Below are positions 35,101 to 45,105 of a stretch of DNA of 64,000 bases, piece after piece. Within the stretch, counting starts at the first letter, position 1. Every line of letters starts with the position of its first letter. The stretch is from Parvularia atlantis (taxonomy: Eukaryota > Opisthokonta > Rotosphaerida): positions 1 to 64,000 of the forward strand of contig CALSCO010000306.1 of the NCBI GenBank assembly GCA_943704415.1. The letters are read 5' to 3'. The notes under the pieces are model-generated. The model was given only the letters and a program-made list of their open reading frames with translations. It ran no database searches and was not told the DNA's origin. A program made the translations under genes and the position numbers.

Positions 35101-36078
35101 AAACGCCTTGTACGCCTCCAGCGTCTCGTCGTAAGCTGCGAGTGCGGCACCGTAAGCCCGTGCAGCCGCGAGGCACAGAGTAGCACACTCAGGTGCGGCA
35201 CGGTGAGCTGGCGCCGGTACAGCTTCTGCACGGCGGCGAGCGTGTCGTCGGCGTGCTCGGTCTCGAACAGGATGTACATCGTCCAGATGATGTGGCCCTC
35301 GCTGATGTGCGCGCCCACTGCGGCGGGCGGTGAGGCTCGGCACGGCACGCGCGGCATCCGGCGCCACGCACTCGTTGTCACGGCGCGCTCAAACACGCCG
35401 CGTACGTCCTTCACGCCCATCGCCGGGTTGTCGCGTGCGACGTCGGCCATGAGGAACGTCAGATACCGGATCCAGAGCGTCGGCGCTGGCCCGTGCGCAG
35501 AATGAGCGGCGTGCGCCGGCGCAGCATTCGGACAGCGCGCACTGTTGAAGTCGGCCAAGGCGCGCTCAAACAGCTTGACGAGCCCCGAGCGCGCCTCGGG
35601 CTTGGCCGCGCTGCCGAGCGCCTCCTGCTCATCCTCGAGCCACTGCAGCCACACGCCTGCGCCCGCGCGTCGGCACTGCGCCTGCCCGCTCGGCACGGCG
35701 CGGCGCCACGCACCCTCCGGCAGCGGGAAGGTCTCGCTGCAGCGCTCGCGCGCGTACCGCAGCTCGTCGCGGTGGTGCGGGCCGGCGGCGCGCAGCGTGT
35801 CGATGAACTGCTGGTGCGACTCGTAGTGGTACGGGAACTGCTTGACCTGCAGCGCGGCGGGCGCGTGAGCGAGCGCGGCGTGGCGGAGCGTGTCAGCGGC
35901 GCCTTGCCTGGACGCGCAGGAGGCTGATCTCGCCGTCGAGCTGCTGCTGCCGCTGCTCGTCCTCGTCGTCCGCGTCACCCCGACCGTGGCGGCCACCACC
36001 GCCCTCGCCGCCCTCGTCGTCGTTGTCGTCCGGAATATCCGTTTCCTTCATGAACTCGAGCTCCTGCGGCGTCGGCAT
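32179..36078 (-). CDS. SART3/Prp24, U4/U6 snRNP recycling factor
   Basis: SART3/Prp24 re-anneals U4 and U6 snRNAs after splicing. The N-terminus is acidic (MPTPQELEFMKETDIPDD). HAT repeats span about 35.85 to 33.8 kb (LWIRYLTFLMADVA, GHIIWTMYILFETEHADDTL, PAYLSYIDFETHQRQ, VWASYLRALERLG, ADLWLEFARLER). A charged linker (EKAEKAAAEAAAAADARK) leads to two RRMs: RSVFVSNLAFSVTEERLLSVL with KGYGTVTFVS, and KTVFVSQLPFSADEKRLEAVF with KGFAYIEYSDEV. A G/P/A-rich tail ends SQDDFRAMLSKK, matching the SNDDFRKMF-type motif by which Prp24 and SART3 bind the LSm ring on U6. About twenty short introns are present. HAT plus RRM architecture matches human SART3 and differs from budding yeast Prp24, which lacks HAT repeats. 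Confidence 0.9.
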
Positions 36079-36131
36079 TGGGCGCGGTGCAGTTACTACA
36101 GAGTAGTTGACAATTATGACACTCGGCTGCC

Positions 36132-36853
36132 ATGAGTGACCTCCTCGGGCTCGCGGCCGCCGTCTTCGCGCTGGGCTACTGGGTCGTCTCGGAGGGCGTC
36201 ATGCGGTGCGCCTGCACATTGCGGTGCGCACGGGGCTGATGCCACGCGCGCCGGCATCAAGCGACAAGACGGCGACGAGCATGAGCGAGCAGACGCCCGA
36301 GGACCGCGAGACGGTCGTGCTCGGGCTGCGCGTGCCCGTGCGCAGCACCGTGCTCGTCGTGTCGACCATCGTCTTCCTGCACGTGTTCCACCCGCTTGCG
36401 CCACTGCTGCTCGGCCCGCTCGGCGCGGTGCGGCTGCCGCTGGCGCTGCGGCTGGGCGCCGTCGCGGCGCAGGCCGGCGCGATGTACCTGCGCTACCGCG
36501 CGATGCGCGAGCTCGGCCGCTTCTTCACGGCGTCGCTGGTGACGCGCAGCCAGCAGAAGATCGTGCAGGGCGGGCCGTACGCGGTCGTGCGGCACCCAGG
36601 TGCGCCCGCGCTGCCGAATCAGACGTGGCTCACGCACATGGCAGGGTACGCCGCCAACTTTCTGCTGCAGACGAGCACGTCGCTCGTGTGCTCGCAGAAC
36701 GTGCTCGCGCTGGGCGTGGTGCTGCTGCTGATGTTTGCGATGTGGGATGGGCGCATGGCCAACGAGGAGCGCCTGCTGATGCGCCAGTTCCCGGCCGAGT
36801 ACGGCGCGTACAAGCAGCGCGTGCCCTACCGCATCCTGCCCGGTGTGTACTGA
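36132..36853 (+). CDS. ICMT-like isoprenylcysteine carboxyl methyltransferase family protein
   Basis: This multi-pass protein starts MSDLLGLAAAVFALGYWVVSEGVM. Exon 1 (36132-36205) joins after an intron ending in AAG (36206-36261) to DKTATSMSEQTPEDRE. Helices follow (STVLVVSTIVFLHVFHPL, LALRLGAVAAQAGAMYLRY). The methyltransferase hallmark GGPYAVVRHPGYAANFLL is restored when a short intron at about 36600-36645 is removed. The C-terminus has NEERLLMRQFPAEYGAYKQRVPYRILPGVY, the E-E-L-L...F...Y-Y/A-x-Y pattern of ICMT/PEMT enzymes. The enzyme would methylate prenylated CAAX cysteines using SAM at the ER; phospholipid or sterol substrates cannot be excluded. Its start codon is 53 bp from that of SART3 on the other strand. 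Confidence 0.78.
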
Positions 36854-36885
36854 CAGACGGCTGGGAGACACACCATCGTGCGCTC

Positions 36886-38822
36886 TCACTTGTACTGCGT
36901 GCTGATGAGCTTGGCGATCGTCTGCAGCTGGATGTTGGACGTGCCCTCGTAGATCGCGCCGATCTGCGCCGAGGCGTTGGAAAGCGTGCACGGCGCACAC
37001 AGCACGCGCGGGCGCACCTTGCAATCGCGGTAGAATTTCTCCACGGGAAAGTCCTTCGTGAAGCCGACGCCGCCGAGCATCTCGACGCACTTGGACGCGG
37101 TACGCTCGGCCACCTGCGACGAGTACAGCTTGGCCATGGCCGCCTCCTTCACAAACGGCTGGCCCTGCTCCTATTGCGGGGCGCGGCGACGCGTTGAGCG
37201 CACCGTCACGTGCGCGCAGAGGGGCGCACCTTGAGGCGCGCGGCGTTGTACACCATCAGGCGCGCGGCCTCGATCTCGACGGCGAGCTGCGCGTACTGGT
37301 GCTGCACGGCCTGGGAGCGACGGCGTGTGGGTGCAACAGCGTGCAGCCGGCCGCGGCGGCGCACCTGCATGTCGCCAATCGCCTGGCCAAACTGCTTGCG
37401 CTGGAACAGGTACGGCAGCGTGGCGTCCAGGGCGCCCTGCCGCACGGCGGCGCACGCGTGAGCGCGCATCAACTGATGTGCACGCGCGCCGCACCTGCGC
37501 CAGACCAATCATCTGCGCGCCGATGCCGATGCGGCCCTCGTTCAGGATCTCGATCGCACACTTGTAGCCCTGGCCGACCGCGCCAATCACGTTGTCCTTG
37601 GGCACGCGCACGTCCTCGAGGATGACCGGGTGGGTCGATGACGCGCGAATGCCGAGCTTGTTCTCCTTCTTGCCGAGCTGCACGCCCATGCTCTTCTCGA
37701 CGACGAAACACGTGATGCCCTGCGCGCGGCGAGCCCCGCTCTTTGTCAGCAGCCGGGCCGCACCGGGGCGCAGCCGCACCTTGTAGCCCTTGCTAAAGTC
37801 AGTGTTGGCAAAGACGAGGAAGATGTCGGCCTCGCCCGAGTTGGTGATCCACAGCTTGGTGCCGTTGAGCACCCAGTGGCTGCCGTCGAGGCGCGCGCTC
37901 GCCTGCACATCGCGCCTGAGCCGCACTGGCACACGCAGCGGGCCGGCGCCACCTTCATCGCGAACGCGTCCGAGCCCGAGCTCGCCTCCGACAGGCAGAA
38001 GCAGCCGACCTTCACGCGCGGCCGCGTCAGCAAGTATCCATCACGCGCGCGGTGCGTGTGCGTGGGCGGGCGCACCGAGCTGGTCGCCAGGCGCGGCAGG
38101 AACGTCTTCTTGAGGTCGGCCGAGCCGTACTTGCGGAAGAGCGTGTTGACGAGCGTGTTCTGCGTGTTGCGCGGCGGTTCAGTTGTGCCCGTTTGCCGCG
38201 CCGGCGCGCGTACCTGCACATCGCAGATCACACTGACGGCCGGGTCGATCTTGGCGAGCTCTGCGGCGCGCTGTGAGCGAACAGTCGGGCGCAGTAACCG
38301 CGGGCGCACCCTCAATGGCGAGGATGCACGCCGTAAACGACGCGTTCGTGCCCTGGTACTCGCTCTCGGTCTCGATGCCCATGTACTGCACACGCGTGCG
38401 TCAGCTACCACACGGGCGCGCACGCGCGGGCGCGCCACGCACGCCCTGCTCAAACAGGCCCTTGAGGATGCCCCGCTCAAGCTTGTTGTTCTCGTCCATC
38501 GCGGCGACGTGCGGCTTGATGATCTCGCGGGCGAAGCGGCGCGCTGCGGCGCGGCGTGTATGAGCGCGACGCCGCGCGCGCAGCCGCCGCGCAGCGCACC
38601 GGCGTCACGCATCAGCCGCTCGCTGTCGGTGAGCGTGTTGAGCGACGGGACGGTCTCGGCCGAGGGCTCGGCGGCGACCGCGGCCGCGGCGAGCGCCTGG
38701 CGCAGCGGGCGGCTCGCATCGGCGAGGACGCTGAACGAGCGGGCGGCGGTGCTGCACGGCGGGGCGTGCGCGCGCGTGAGCAGGGCCCCACGAACGGCGC
38801 GCGTTCCGCACCGCATGGCCAT
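36886..38822 (-). CDS. Mitochondrial acyl-CoA dehydrogenase, short/branched-chain type
   Basis: The N-terminus ([22 protein letters not shown]...RSFSVLADA) is a typical arginine-rich mitochondrial presequence. Then come [70 protein letters not shown] (FAD/substrate motif, cf. LTEPxxGSD), [82 protein letters not shown] and the catalytic glutamate in [17 protein letters not shown]. This set fits the ACADSB/ACADS branch of beta-oxidation and branched-chain amino acid breakdown. About ten introns are present. The start codon is 38 bp from that of the dicarboxylate carrier on the other strand, so two mitochondrial genes share one tiny promoter. Confidence 0.92.
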
Positions 38823-38860
38823 GCTGCAACGCGCTTAGCTGGCGGAGAATTTCACCCAGC

Positions 38861-40175
38861 ATGTCCGAGCGTCACCCAACCGCAGCTTTGCGCGCGCCGC
38901 CTGCGCCGTCGGCCGCACCGCGCGCCACGCCGTTCTACTTTGGCGGGCTCGCGTCGTGCGTGGCGACGCTGTGCACGCACCCGTTGGATCTCATCAAGGC
39001 GCGTGCGGGCGGCGCGCGCGGGCGCCGGCCCTGACACTTGCGCGCGCGCGCGGCAACAGGTGCGCATGCAGACGGCCGCGCAGGCCACGGGCGCCGGCGC
39101 AGCGCCCGCGGGCGCGCGGTCAGGCATGCTGCGCACGGGCCTCAACGTGGCGCGCAACGAGGGCGTGCTCAAGCTGTACTCGGGGCTGTCGGGTGCGGCG
39201 CAGACGCGGCGCTCGTTCAGGCCGCGCGGTGACTCATCCGAAGCACGCAAGCCGCGCTCCTGCGCCAGTGCACGTACTCGGTTGTGCGGTTCGGCGCGTA
39301 CGACGTGTTCAAGGAGTGGGTCGGCGGCGACACGAAGCAGCGGCCGATGTCGTCGTGGACGAAGGTCGTAGTGGCGATGGCGGCAGGTGCGCTGCTGTTG
39401 GCAACGGTCACCGCGTGCGCACACCGGCTGACCGAGCGCGGCGGCAGGCGCGGCGGGCGGCATCTGCGGCAACCCGGCCGACGTGGTCAACATCCGCATG
39501 CAGAACGACGGCAAGCTGCCCGTGGACAAGCGGCGGCACTACCGGCACGCTGTCGGTGAGCGCGGCCTGCACCATCGCACGGCAGCCTTACGAAACGCAG
39601 ACGGCCTCGTGCGCATTGTCCAAGGCGAGGGCGTGGGCGCGCTGTGGCGTGGGTGGCGGCCCAACGTCGGCCGCGCGATGCTCATGACGGCCGGGCAGCT
39701 GGCGACGTACGATGTGGCCAAGGCGTGGATGCTGTCGACCGGGTGCGCGCTCACTCCCTGCGTGCGTGTCACACACGGCTCACCTCGCTCGCGCAGCTAC
39801 TTCCGCGACAACTTGACGACGCACTTTGGCGCGAGCTTGCTGGCAGTGCGCTTGGCCTGCCCGCGCCGTGCCGTGTGACTTACGCGGCGCGCCACAAGGG
39901 TCTCGTTGCCACGACGATCTGCTCGCCGCTCGACGTCGTCAAGACGCGCGTGATGAACGCGCGCCCGGGCGAGCCGACGGTGCGGTACAGCCGCACTCTG
40001 CCCGGCCGCTAACGGCGCGCTCGCGCAGAGCATGCTCGCGGTCGCGCGGCTTACGCTGGCCAACGAGGGCGCGCTCGCGTTCATGAAGGGCTGGCTGCCG
40101 TCGTACGCGCGCCTCGGGCCACACACGATCATCACCTTCCTCGTGCTCGAGCAGATGAAGGCGCGGCTGTTGTGA
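38861..40175 (+). CDS. Mitochondrial dicarboxylate carrier
   Basis: An SLC25 carrier of the DIC/SLC25A10 branch. Repeat 1: RATPFYFGGLASCVATLCTHPLDLIK, then VRMQT, with GVLKLYSGLSG. Between the repeats: YSVVRFGAYDVFKEW. Repeat 2: GGICGNPADVVNIRMQNDGKLP, GALWRGWRPNVGRAMLMTAGQLATYDVAK. Repeat 3: TTICSPLDVVKTRVMNA, LAFMKGWLPSYARLGPHTIITFLVLEQMKARLL. GNPADVVNIRMQNDGKLP and FMKGWLPSYARLGPHTI are characteristic of dicarboxylate carriers (malate/succinate against phosphate). Intron 1 (38999-39059) has a GC donor: only that boundary gives the universal PLDLIKVRMQ reading. Other introns start GTGCG or GTGAGC. Stop at 40173-40175. Confidence 0.9.
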
Positions 40176-40254
40176 TCCGGGTCTGCATTACCAAGCGCAA
40201 ACAACAACACGGCCCCCCCCCCCCAAAACGCGCGCGCACGCGGCACAGGCGCCT

Positions 40255-41008
40255 TCACAGCAGGCTGTCCATCTTGGCAAAGACCTGGAGCACGCCGGCC
40301 ATGATCTCGGTGTTGGTTCGTGTGTTCTTGTCGGTGTACTTGGAGTACTCGGCCAGGAGCTCGTCCACGCGCGTAAAGGCGGCGTCGCGCTGCGCGTGCG
40401 ACAGGTTGACGAGGGCTGCGGCGGAGCGGCCGCGCGCTGTCAGCAACCCATCTGCACGCTCGGGCGCGCGCGCGCGTGCGCACCGTTCTCGACCACGTTG
40501 GCGGCGTAGGCGGCGCAGACCATGGCGATCGTGCGCCGGTCGGGGTTCGGGCCTCGCCTGCCGTTTCGCGCCCCCGGTCACCTCTCCGCAGGCACGCTCC
40601 CGGGCGGCTGTGCACCTTAGCAGCGTGTCGACCGTCCTGCGCACGAGGTCCTCCTTGACTTGCATGTTGGCAATCGGATGCGTGGCCATGTCAAACAAAA
40701 GGAAATTCTGCTTCTCTGTCCGCAGGACACCCTGGCGGCGGCGGTGTCAGCGCGTACGGCGCAGGCGCACCGGCCGGGCGCACCTTGTCGACCAGGCCCT
40801 TCTGGATGCGCTCACGCACCTGCTTTAGCTGCAGGCCCATCTTCATCAGGTTCCACGTCTCGCCTAGGCCGGGCTCAGCGCTCCCGGCTCGTGCAGGCGC
40901 ATGCGCGTGCCGCCGCGCACCCGAGAGCAGGTCGATCCAGTTGACGATGTTTTGCTGCTCGACCGCGATCATCTTGAGCGCCTCGTCGAGCAGCACGTCG
41001 CCCGTGGG
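40255..41008 (-). CDS. Unrecognised helical protein, 5' end missing
   Basis: The 3' exons of a minus-strand gene read, in order, [82 protein letters not shown] and [27 protein letters not shown], then [22 protein letters not shown] and [22 protein letters not shown], ending FAKMDSLL (stop at 40255-40257). It is alpha-helical, soluble and apparently well conserved, but I do not recognise the family. The first visible exon starts at 41008 right after a normal acceptor (ACACACAG). The intron runs into the C19 tract at 41054-41072, beyond which lies the equally headless CDC5 gene, so the 5' exons are missing from this assembly. Confidence 0.6.
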
Positions 41009-41053
41009 CTGTGTGTGCGCGCGCGGCACGCACTGAGCGACACTGCGAGCGCA

Positions 41054-41072
41054 CCCCCCCCCCCCCCCCCCC
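41054..41072. repeat. C19 homopolymer at a probable assembly misjoin
   Basis: Nineteen C separate two divergent genes that both lack their 5' exons. On each side the sequence next to the tract has the end of an intron (branch-like CTCAG/CTCAC and a CAG acceptor). Two introns that each contained a G/C run were probably fused here during assembly. Confidence 0.6.
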
Positions 41073-41117
41073 GTGTCCCGTTTTGCGGCTGCGTCTCGCT
41101 CACGAGCGCGGCGCTCA

Positions 41118-41934
41118 GTGCTCCTCAAGCGCGACGCCGTGCTGCACCCGCCCCCGGGCGCCGCGGCGCTGCCCGCGAGTGCGGTCCAGCAGGCGCACGT
41201 TGAGGCGTTCCAGCCGGACGAGATCGCGCGCGCCGCGGCGCTCGTTGCGGCCGAGGAGGCCAAGCTGCGCACGGAGCTGGACGACGAGACTTTTGCGGCG
41301 CTGTGGGAGGAGACCTACGCCGAGTGGGTCTTTGTGCCGGCGACGCAGAGGTGCGCGCCCGCGTTAGGCAGCCTGTGAGGTAGCTGACCGTTTGGCATGC
41401 CAGCTTCACGCGCGCCTCTGCCGCGTCCAAGGCCGATCGCATCGCGTCGCTCTCGAACGAGCTGCAGATCAACCGCTCGCGCATGATGAGCGAGGCCAAG
41501 AAGGCGTCCAAGCACGAGGGCCGTCTCAATGTCCTCCTGGGCGGCTACCAGGTGCGGGCGCGCATGAGCGAGCGCGGGGAGGACAAGGCGCTGACGGCGC
41601 GACGTGCGCCCAGAGCCGTGCGTTCACTCTGACGAAGCAGATCAACGAGACGTACAAGCAGCTGGAGAACGCGCGCGTCGAGCTGATCTGCTTCCGCGAG
41701 CTCGCCGCCGCCGAGCGGCAGGGGTTGCAGCAGCGGGTGGAGGTGCGTGCGATCGATGCGATCAAGCGCGTATGGTGAGCGCAGCTTTGCTGATGCCATG
41801 TGCGCGCGCACACACAGCGGCTCCGTGTCGACGTCGACCAGCAGCGCCAGCGCGAGGGCGAGCTGCAGAAGCGCTACGGCGCGCTCGTGCTCGAGCGCGA
41901 CCTGCTGTCGGGCGCGCCACCTGTGAGCTCGTGA
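41118..41934 (+). CDS. CDC5: CDC5/CEF1 (NineTeen complex Myb protein), C-terminal part only
   Basis: CDC5/Cef1 is a core spliceosomal protein of the Prp19-associated complex. After an acceptor at about 41117 the frame reads [11 protein letters not shown] and [126 protein letters not shown] and [28 protein letters not shown]. The A-x-K-x(n)-E-x-L-x-V-L-x-GGYQ-SRA block and the final [21 protein letters not shown] are the C-terminal signature of CDC5. The two N-terminal Myb repeats are absent, because the gene is cut at the C tract at 41054-41072. The stop is 25 bp before the FNTB start. Confidence 0.82.
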
Positions 41935-41959
41935 GATCTGTTTGTGTTGCGCGGCGCAG

Positions 41960-42582
41960 ATGGCTGGCATCGACGACGACGACGACGGCGCGATTGACGA
42001 CGCGATCGACGCGGCGACGCCGACGGAGCGCGACCAGCGCACGACCGAGGCCGCGGTGCTCGCGCTGCTGGACGCGGCCCTCGCGGCGCCCGAGCCGTTC
42101 GCGACGCGCGCACTGCAGCGGCGGCAGCACGTCGCGTTCCTGCGCGCGGCGTTGTTGTCTGGCCTGCCGTCATCGTACGCCTCGCTGGACGCCTCGCGGC
42201 CGTGGCTGCTGTACTGGATCGCGCAGGCGCTGGCGCTGCTGGGCGCGCCGCTGGACGGGGCCGTTGCGGATCGGTGCTGCGCCGCGTGCTGCTGTCGTGG
42301 CTGATCGGGTGCTGATCGCGCTTGGCGCGCCGCATCGGCAGCGTCGTCGACGCGCTGCTGCGCTGCCAGAGCCCCACCGGCGGCTTCGGCGGCGGCCCCG
42401 GGCAGCTCGCGCACCTCGCGCCGACCTACGCCGCCGTCAACGCCCTCGTCGTGCTCGGCGTCGAGCGCGGCCTGCGCGGCATCGACCGCCCTGCACTCGT
42501 GCGGTGGCTGGCGCGCCTGCGCCGCCCGGACGGCTCGTACGTGATGCACGAGGACGGTGAGGTCGACTTGCGGTGCGTCTCA

Positions 42583-42650
<68 letters not shown>

Positions 42651-43645
42651 ATACTGCTGCTGATACTGCTGCTGGCCACGATCGCGACCGCGCGCAGAGG
42701 CGCCTACTGCGCCGTCGCCGTCGCCAGCACCTGTGACGTACTCCGCCCGGCCCTCGTCGACGGCACAGCCGCGTGGATCGCGCGCTGCCAGACCTACGAG
42801 GGCGGCCTGGGCGGCCTGCCGGGCCTCGAGGCGCACGGCGGCTACACCTTCTGCGGCCTCGCGGCGCTGCACCTGCTGGGCGAGGTCAGGCGCGTGCACG
42901 TGCCGCGGCTGCTGGTGCGCACAGCCCGCGGTCCTCCGCCACACGGCCCACGCATGACGCGCCGCAGCACTGGGCCGCGCGCCGCCAGATGACCGTCGAA
43001 GGCGGGTTCCAGGGGCGCACCAACAAGCTCGTCGACAGCTGCTACTCGTTCTGGGCCGGCGCGCTCTTCCCGCTCCTGGCCGCGCGTGCGTCGGCCCCCG
43101 TGCCCGCAGCCTCAGCCCTCCTCGGCTGATGCATCCGCGCGCAGACGTCGGCCCCGTCGCGGGCGACGACACGTGCCTCTTTGATCGCGGTGCGTCATTT
43201 CGTGCGACGTCGCCGCTGCAGCGCTCAGCCGCCACCCGCAGACGCACTGCAGGAGTACCTGATCACGTGCTGCGAGGTGCCCGCCGGCGGCTTCCGCGAC
43301 AAGCCGGGCAAGTGCGCGCGCACGTCGTGCACAGCTGGCGCGACGTGCTCACGGGCGGCGGGGCAGAAACCGCGACCACTACCACACGTGCTACGCCACG
43401 AGCGGCCTCTCGATCGCGCAGCACCACTACGCGCTCGCAGCAGACGGCACGTGCGTCGAGACCGGCGTGCACGTGCGCGGCCACGAGGACAATCTGCTGG
43501 TGTGCGGCGCCCGTACGTCAGCCGCCGTGTCGCGCTCATCACGGGGGCGCGACAGACGCCGACCGACCCCGTGCTCAACGTGCCCGTCGACCGCCTCGCC
43601 GCGGCGCGGCGCCTGTTCCGCTCACTCCCGCCCGTGGTCGACTGA
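41960..43645 (+). CDS. FNTB: Protein farnesyltransferase beta subunit
   Basis: This is the zinc-binding catalytic subunit that farnesylates CAAX proteins such as Ras. It starts MAGIDDDDDGAI, followed by LQRRQHVAFLRAALLSGLPSSYASLDASRPWLLYWIAQALALLG, CQSPTGGFGGGPGQLAHLAPTYAAVNAL, MHEDGEVDLRGAYCAVAVAS, CQTYEGGLGGLPGLEAHGGYTFCGLAALHLLG, VEGGFQGRTNKLVDSCYSFWAGALFPLL (Zn ligands D-x-C), QEYLITCCEVPAGGFRDKPGK, and DHYHTCYATSGLSIAQHHY (Zn His). GRTNKLVDxCYSFW and DKPGK...YHTCY separate it from geranylgeranyltransferase-I. The intron at 42573-42697 contains runs of about 12 CCG/CGC and about 10 CTG units. Its likely client Ras, with a CSVM end, lies 2.7 kb away. Confidence 0.92.
42573..42697. repeat. 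FNTB intron made largely of CCG and CTG trinucleotide repeats
   Basis: The donor GTGCGTCTCAC is followed by about twelve CCG/CGC units (about 42583-42621) and then about ten CTG units interrupted by ATA (about 42621-42672), ending at GCGCGCAG. The 125-nt intron is about twice the usual length here. The splice restores the conserved GEVDxRxAYCA block across the repeat. Confidence 0.75.
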
Positions 43646-43674
43646 TCGCTGTACACGTGTGACACAACGAAGCG

Positions 43675-44756
43675 TCACTTCTTCAACCGCGCGCGCTTGT
43701 TGGCCGCGCTGGCCGCCGCTGCTGCCGCCGCTGCAGCCGCTGCTGCAGTGGCCGCCGGCGGACCCGCGGGCGGTGGAGGGCTCTCGAGCGGCCGCTTCGC
43801 GCTGGCCTGCGGCGGCGGCGTCGGCTGTGCTGTCGGCTGTGCTGTCGGCTGTGCTGTCGGCTGTGCTGTTGCCGGGGGCTGTGCTGTTGCCGGGGGCTGT
43901 GCTGTTGCCGGGGGCTGTGCTGTTGCCGGTGGTTGTGGTGTCTGCTGCGGCGCCGTGGTGGCGGCGGTCGAGGCCGCGGCCTGCGAGGCGAGCATGTCGA
44001 GGAGCACGTCGTAGCTGCGGCTGAACGCGTACGCCGTGCTCGCGTCCGCGCCGTGCGCGGCGTCCGCGACAGCCGCGTCGGCCGACGGCCCCGCCGCCAC
44101 GGCCGCGCCACGCCAGCCGTACCCGCTCGAGGGCGTGAACGTGACGTGGTCGGCGGCGACGTGGAACGCGCGTGCGAGGGCCAGTGCGCTCGCCTGCTGC
44201 GATCGCGGGCACGATCAGCACCTGCACGATGCGGCCTCGCGCACACCATCCGCGCCGACATGACGCGGCTCAGCGCGGGCGCCTCGTACACCGTGCCGTT
44301 GACGATGTAGTAGGCGGCGAGCGGCACGGCCGCGCCGGGGCTGCTGCGGCGCTGCTTCGTGATCACGTACAGGTGGGGCGGGTCGGCCGTGCTCACGTCG
44401 TACTCGAGGCCGGTCATCTGCCTGCGGATGCGCGCGTGCCACGCGATCGATGGTCGGCACACACACACACCCACACACGGTGGGCGAGCGCGCACGCACA
44501 GCAGCGCCGCGCGCTCGCTCGCTGGCTCGTCGTCCGCAACCTCGCGCCCGACCGCGCGCTGCATGCGCAGGTACTGGTTGTTGCAGCTGCGGTCGTAGAA
44601 CTGGCTCATGGCGAAGTAGTCGAGCACGGTCGCGGCGCTGAGGACGTTGCCCTGGCGCATGACGCGCCGCGTGAGGCCGTGTGGGGGGCGCCGTGTGGGG
44701 GGGCGCACAGCGAGCCACCCGGGATCGGTGAAGGACAGCGGCGCGTCAGCCATCAT
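43675..44756 (-). CDS. MED6: Mediator complex subunit 6
   Basis: MED6 is a conserved Mediator head subunit. The start [17 protein letters not shown] is followed, after an intron, by [36 protein letters not shown], the MED6 signature (V-L-D-Y-F...FYD-x-SCNN). Another intron with a CA repeat follows, then [51 protein letters not shown] and [22 protein letters not shown]. The C-terminus is low complexity: four PPATAQ units and four TAQP-type units encoded by tandem DNA repeats at about 43825-43935, then an alanine run and NKRARLKK as a likely nuclear signal. The stop is 29 bp from that of FNTB, on the opposite strand. Confidence 0.93.
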
Positions 44757-44845
44757 GGTCGGGTGTCATGGAAGTCGCGAACGCGCGGCGGCCGCGTTGC
44801 TGTGTGTTTTTTGCACATGTTGTGCACGCACAGGGCACTGCGGAC

Positions 44846-44937
<92 letters not shown>

Positions 44938-45105
44938 GAGACCGGGAGAAGATCGCCGCGCTCCCGGTGTCTCACCTGGGATGCCTCCGTTTCACCCGTG
45001 CAGGTCGGCCGAACGACCCGCCGTGTCACGCGCCTCGTCCTCGCCACTGCGCCTCGTCCCCGCGCCTCGTCCGCCTCGTCTCGTCCGCCTCAACCCTCGC
45101 GCCCG
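44757..45105. promoter_or_regulatory. Divergent promoter of MED6 and the PDZ gene, with a 93-bp GA tract
   Basis: The 349-bp interval holds a nearly pure (AG)n run of about 46 units at 44849-44941, with one C interruption near 44930. It lies about 165 bp upstream of the PDZ start codon, with GA on its coding strand. The rest is pyrimidine-rich (CGCCTCGTCC repeats, 45035-45095). GA tracts in the same orientation also occur upstream of Ras and of the Q/S-rich gene. Confidence 0.5.

Noticed and set aside
44849-44941. GA tract as a coding repeat (ER or LS dipeptides)
   Set aside because: It sits between two start codons, and the apparent frames are translations of the microsatellite.
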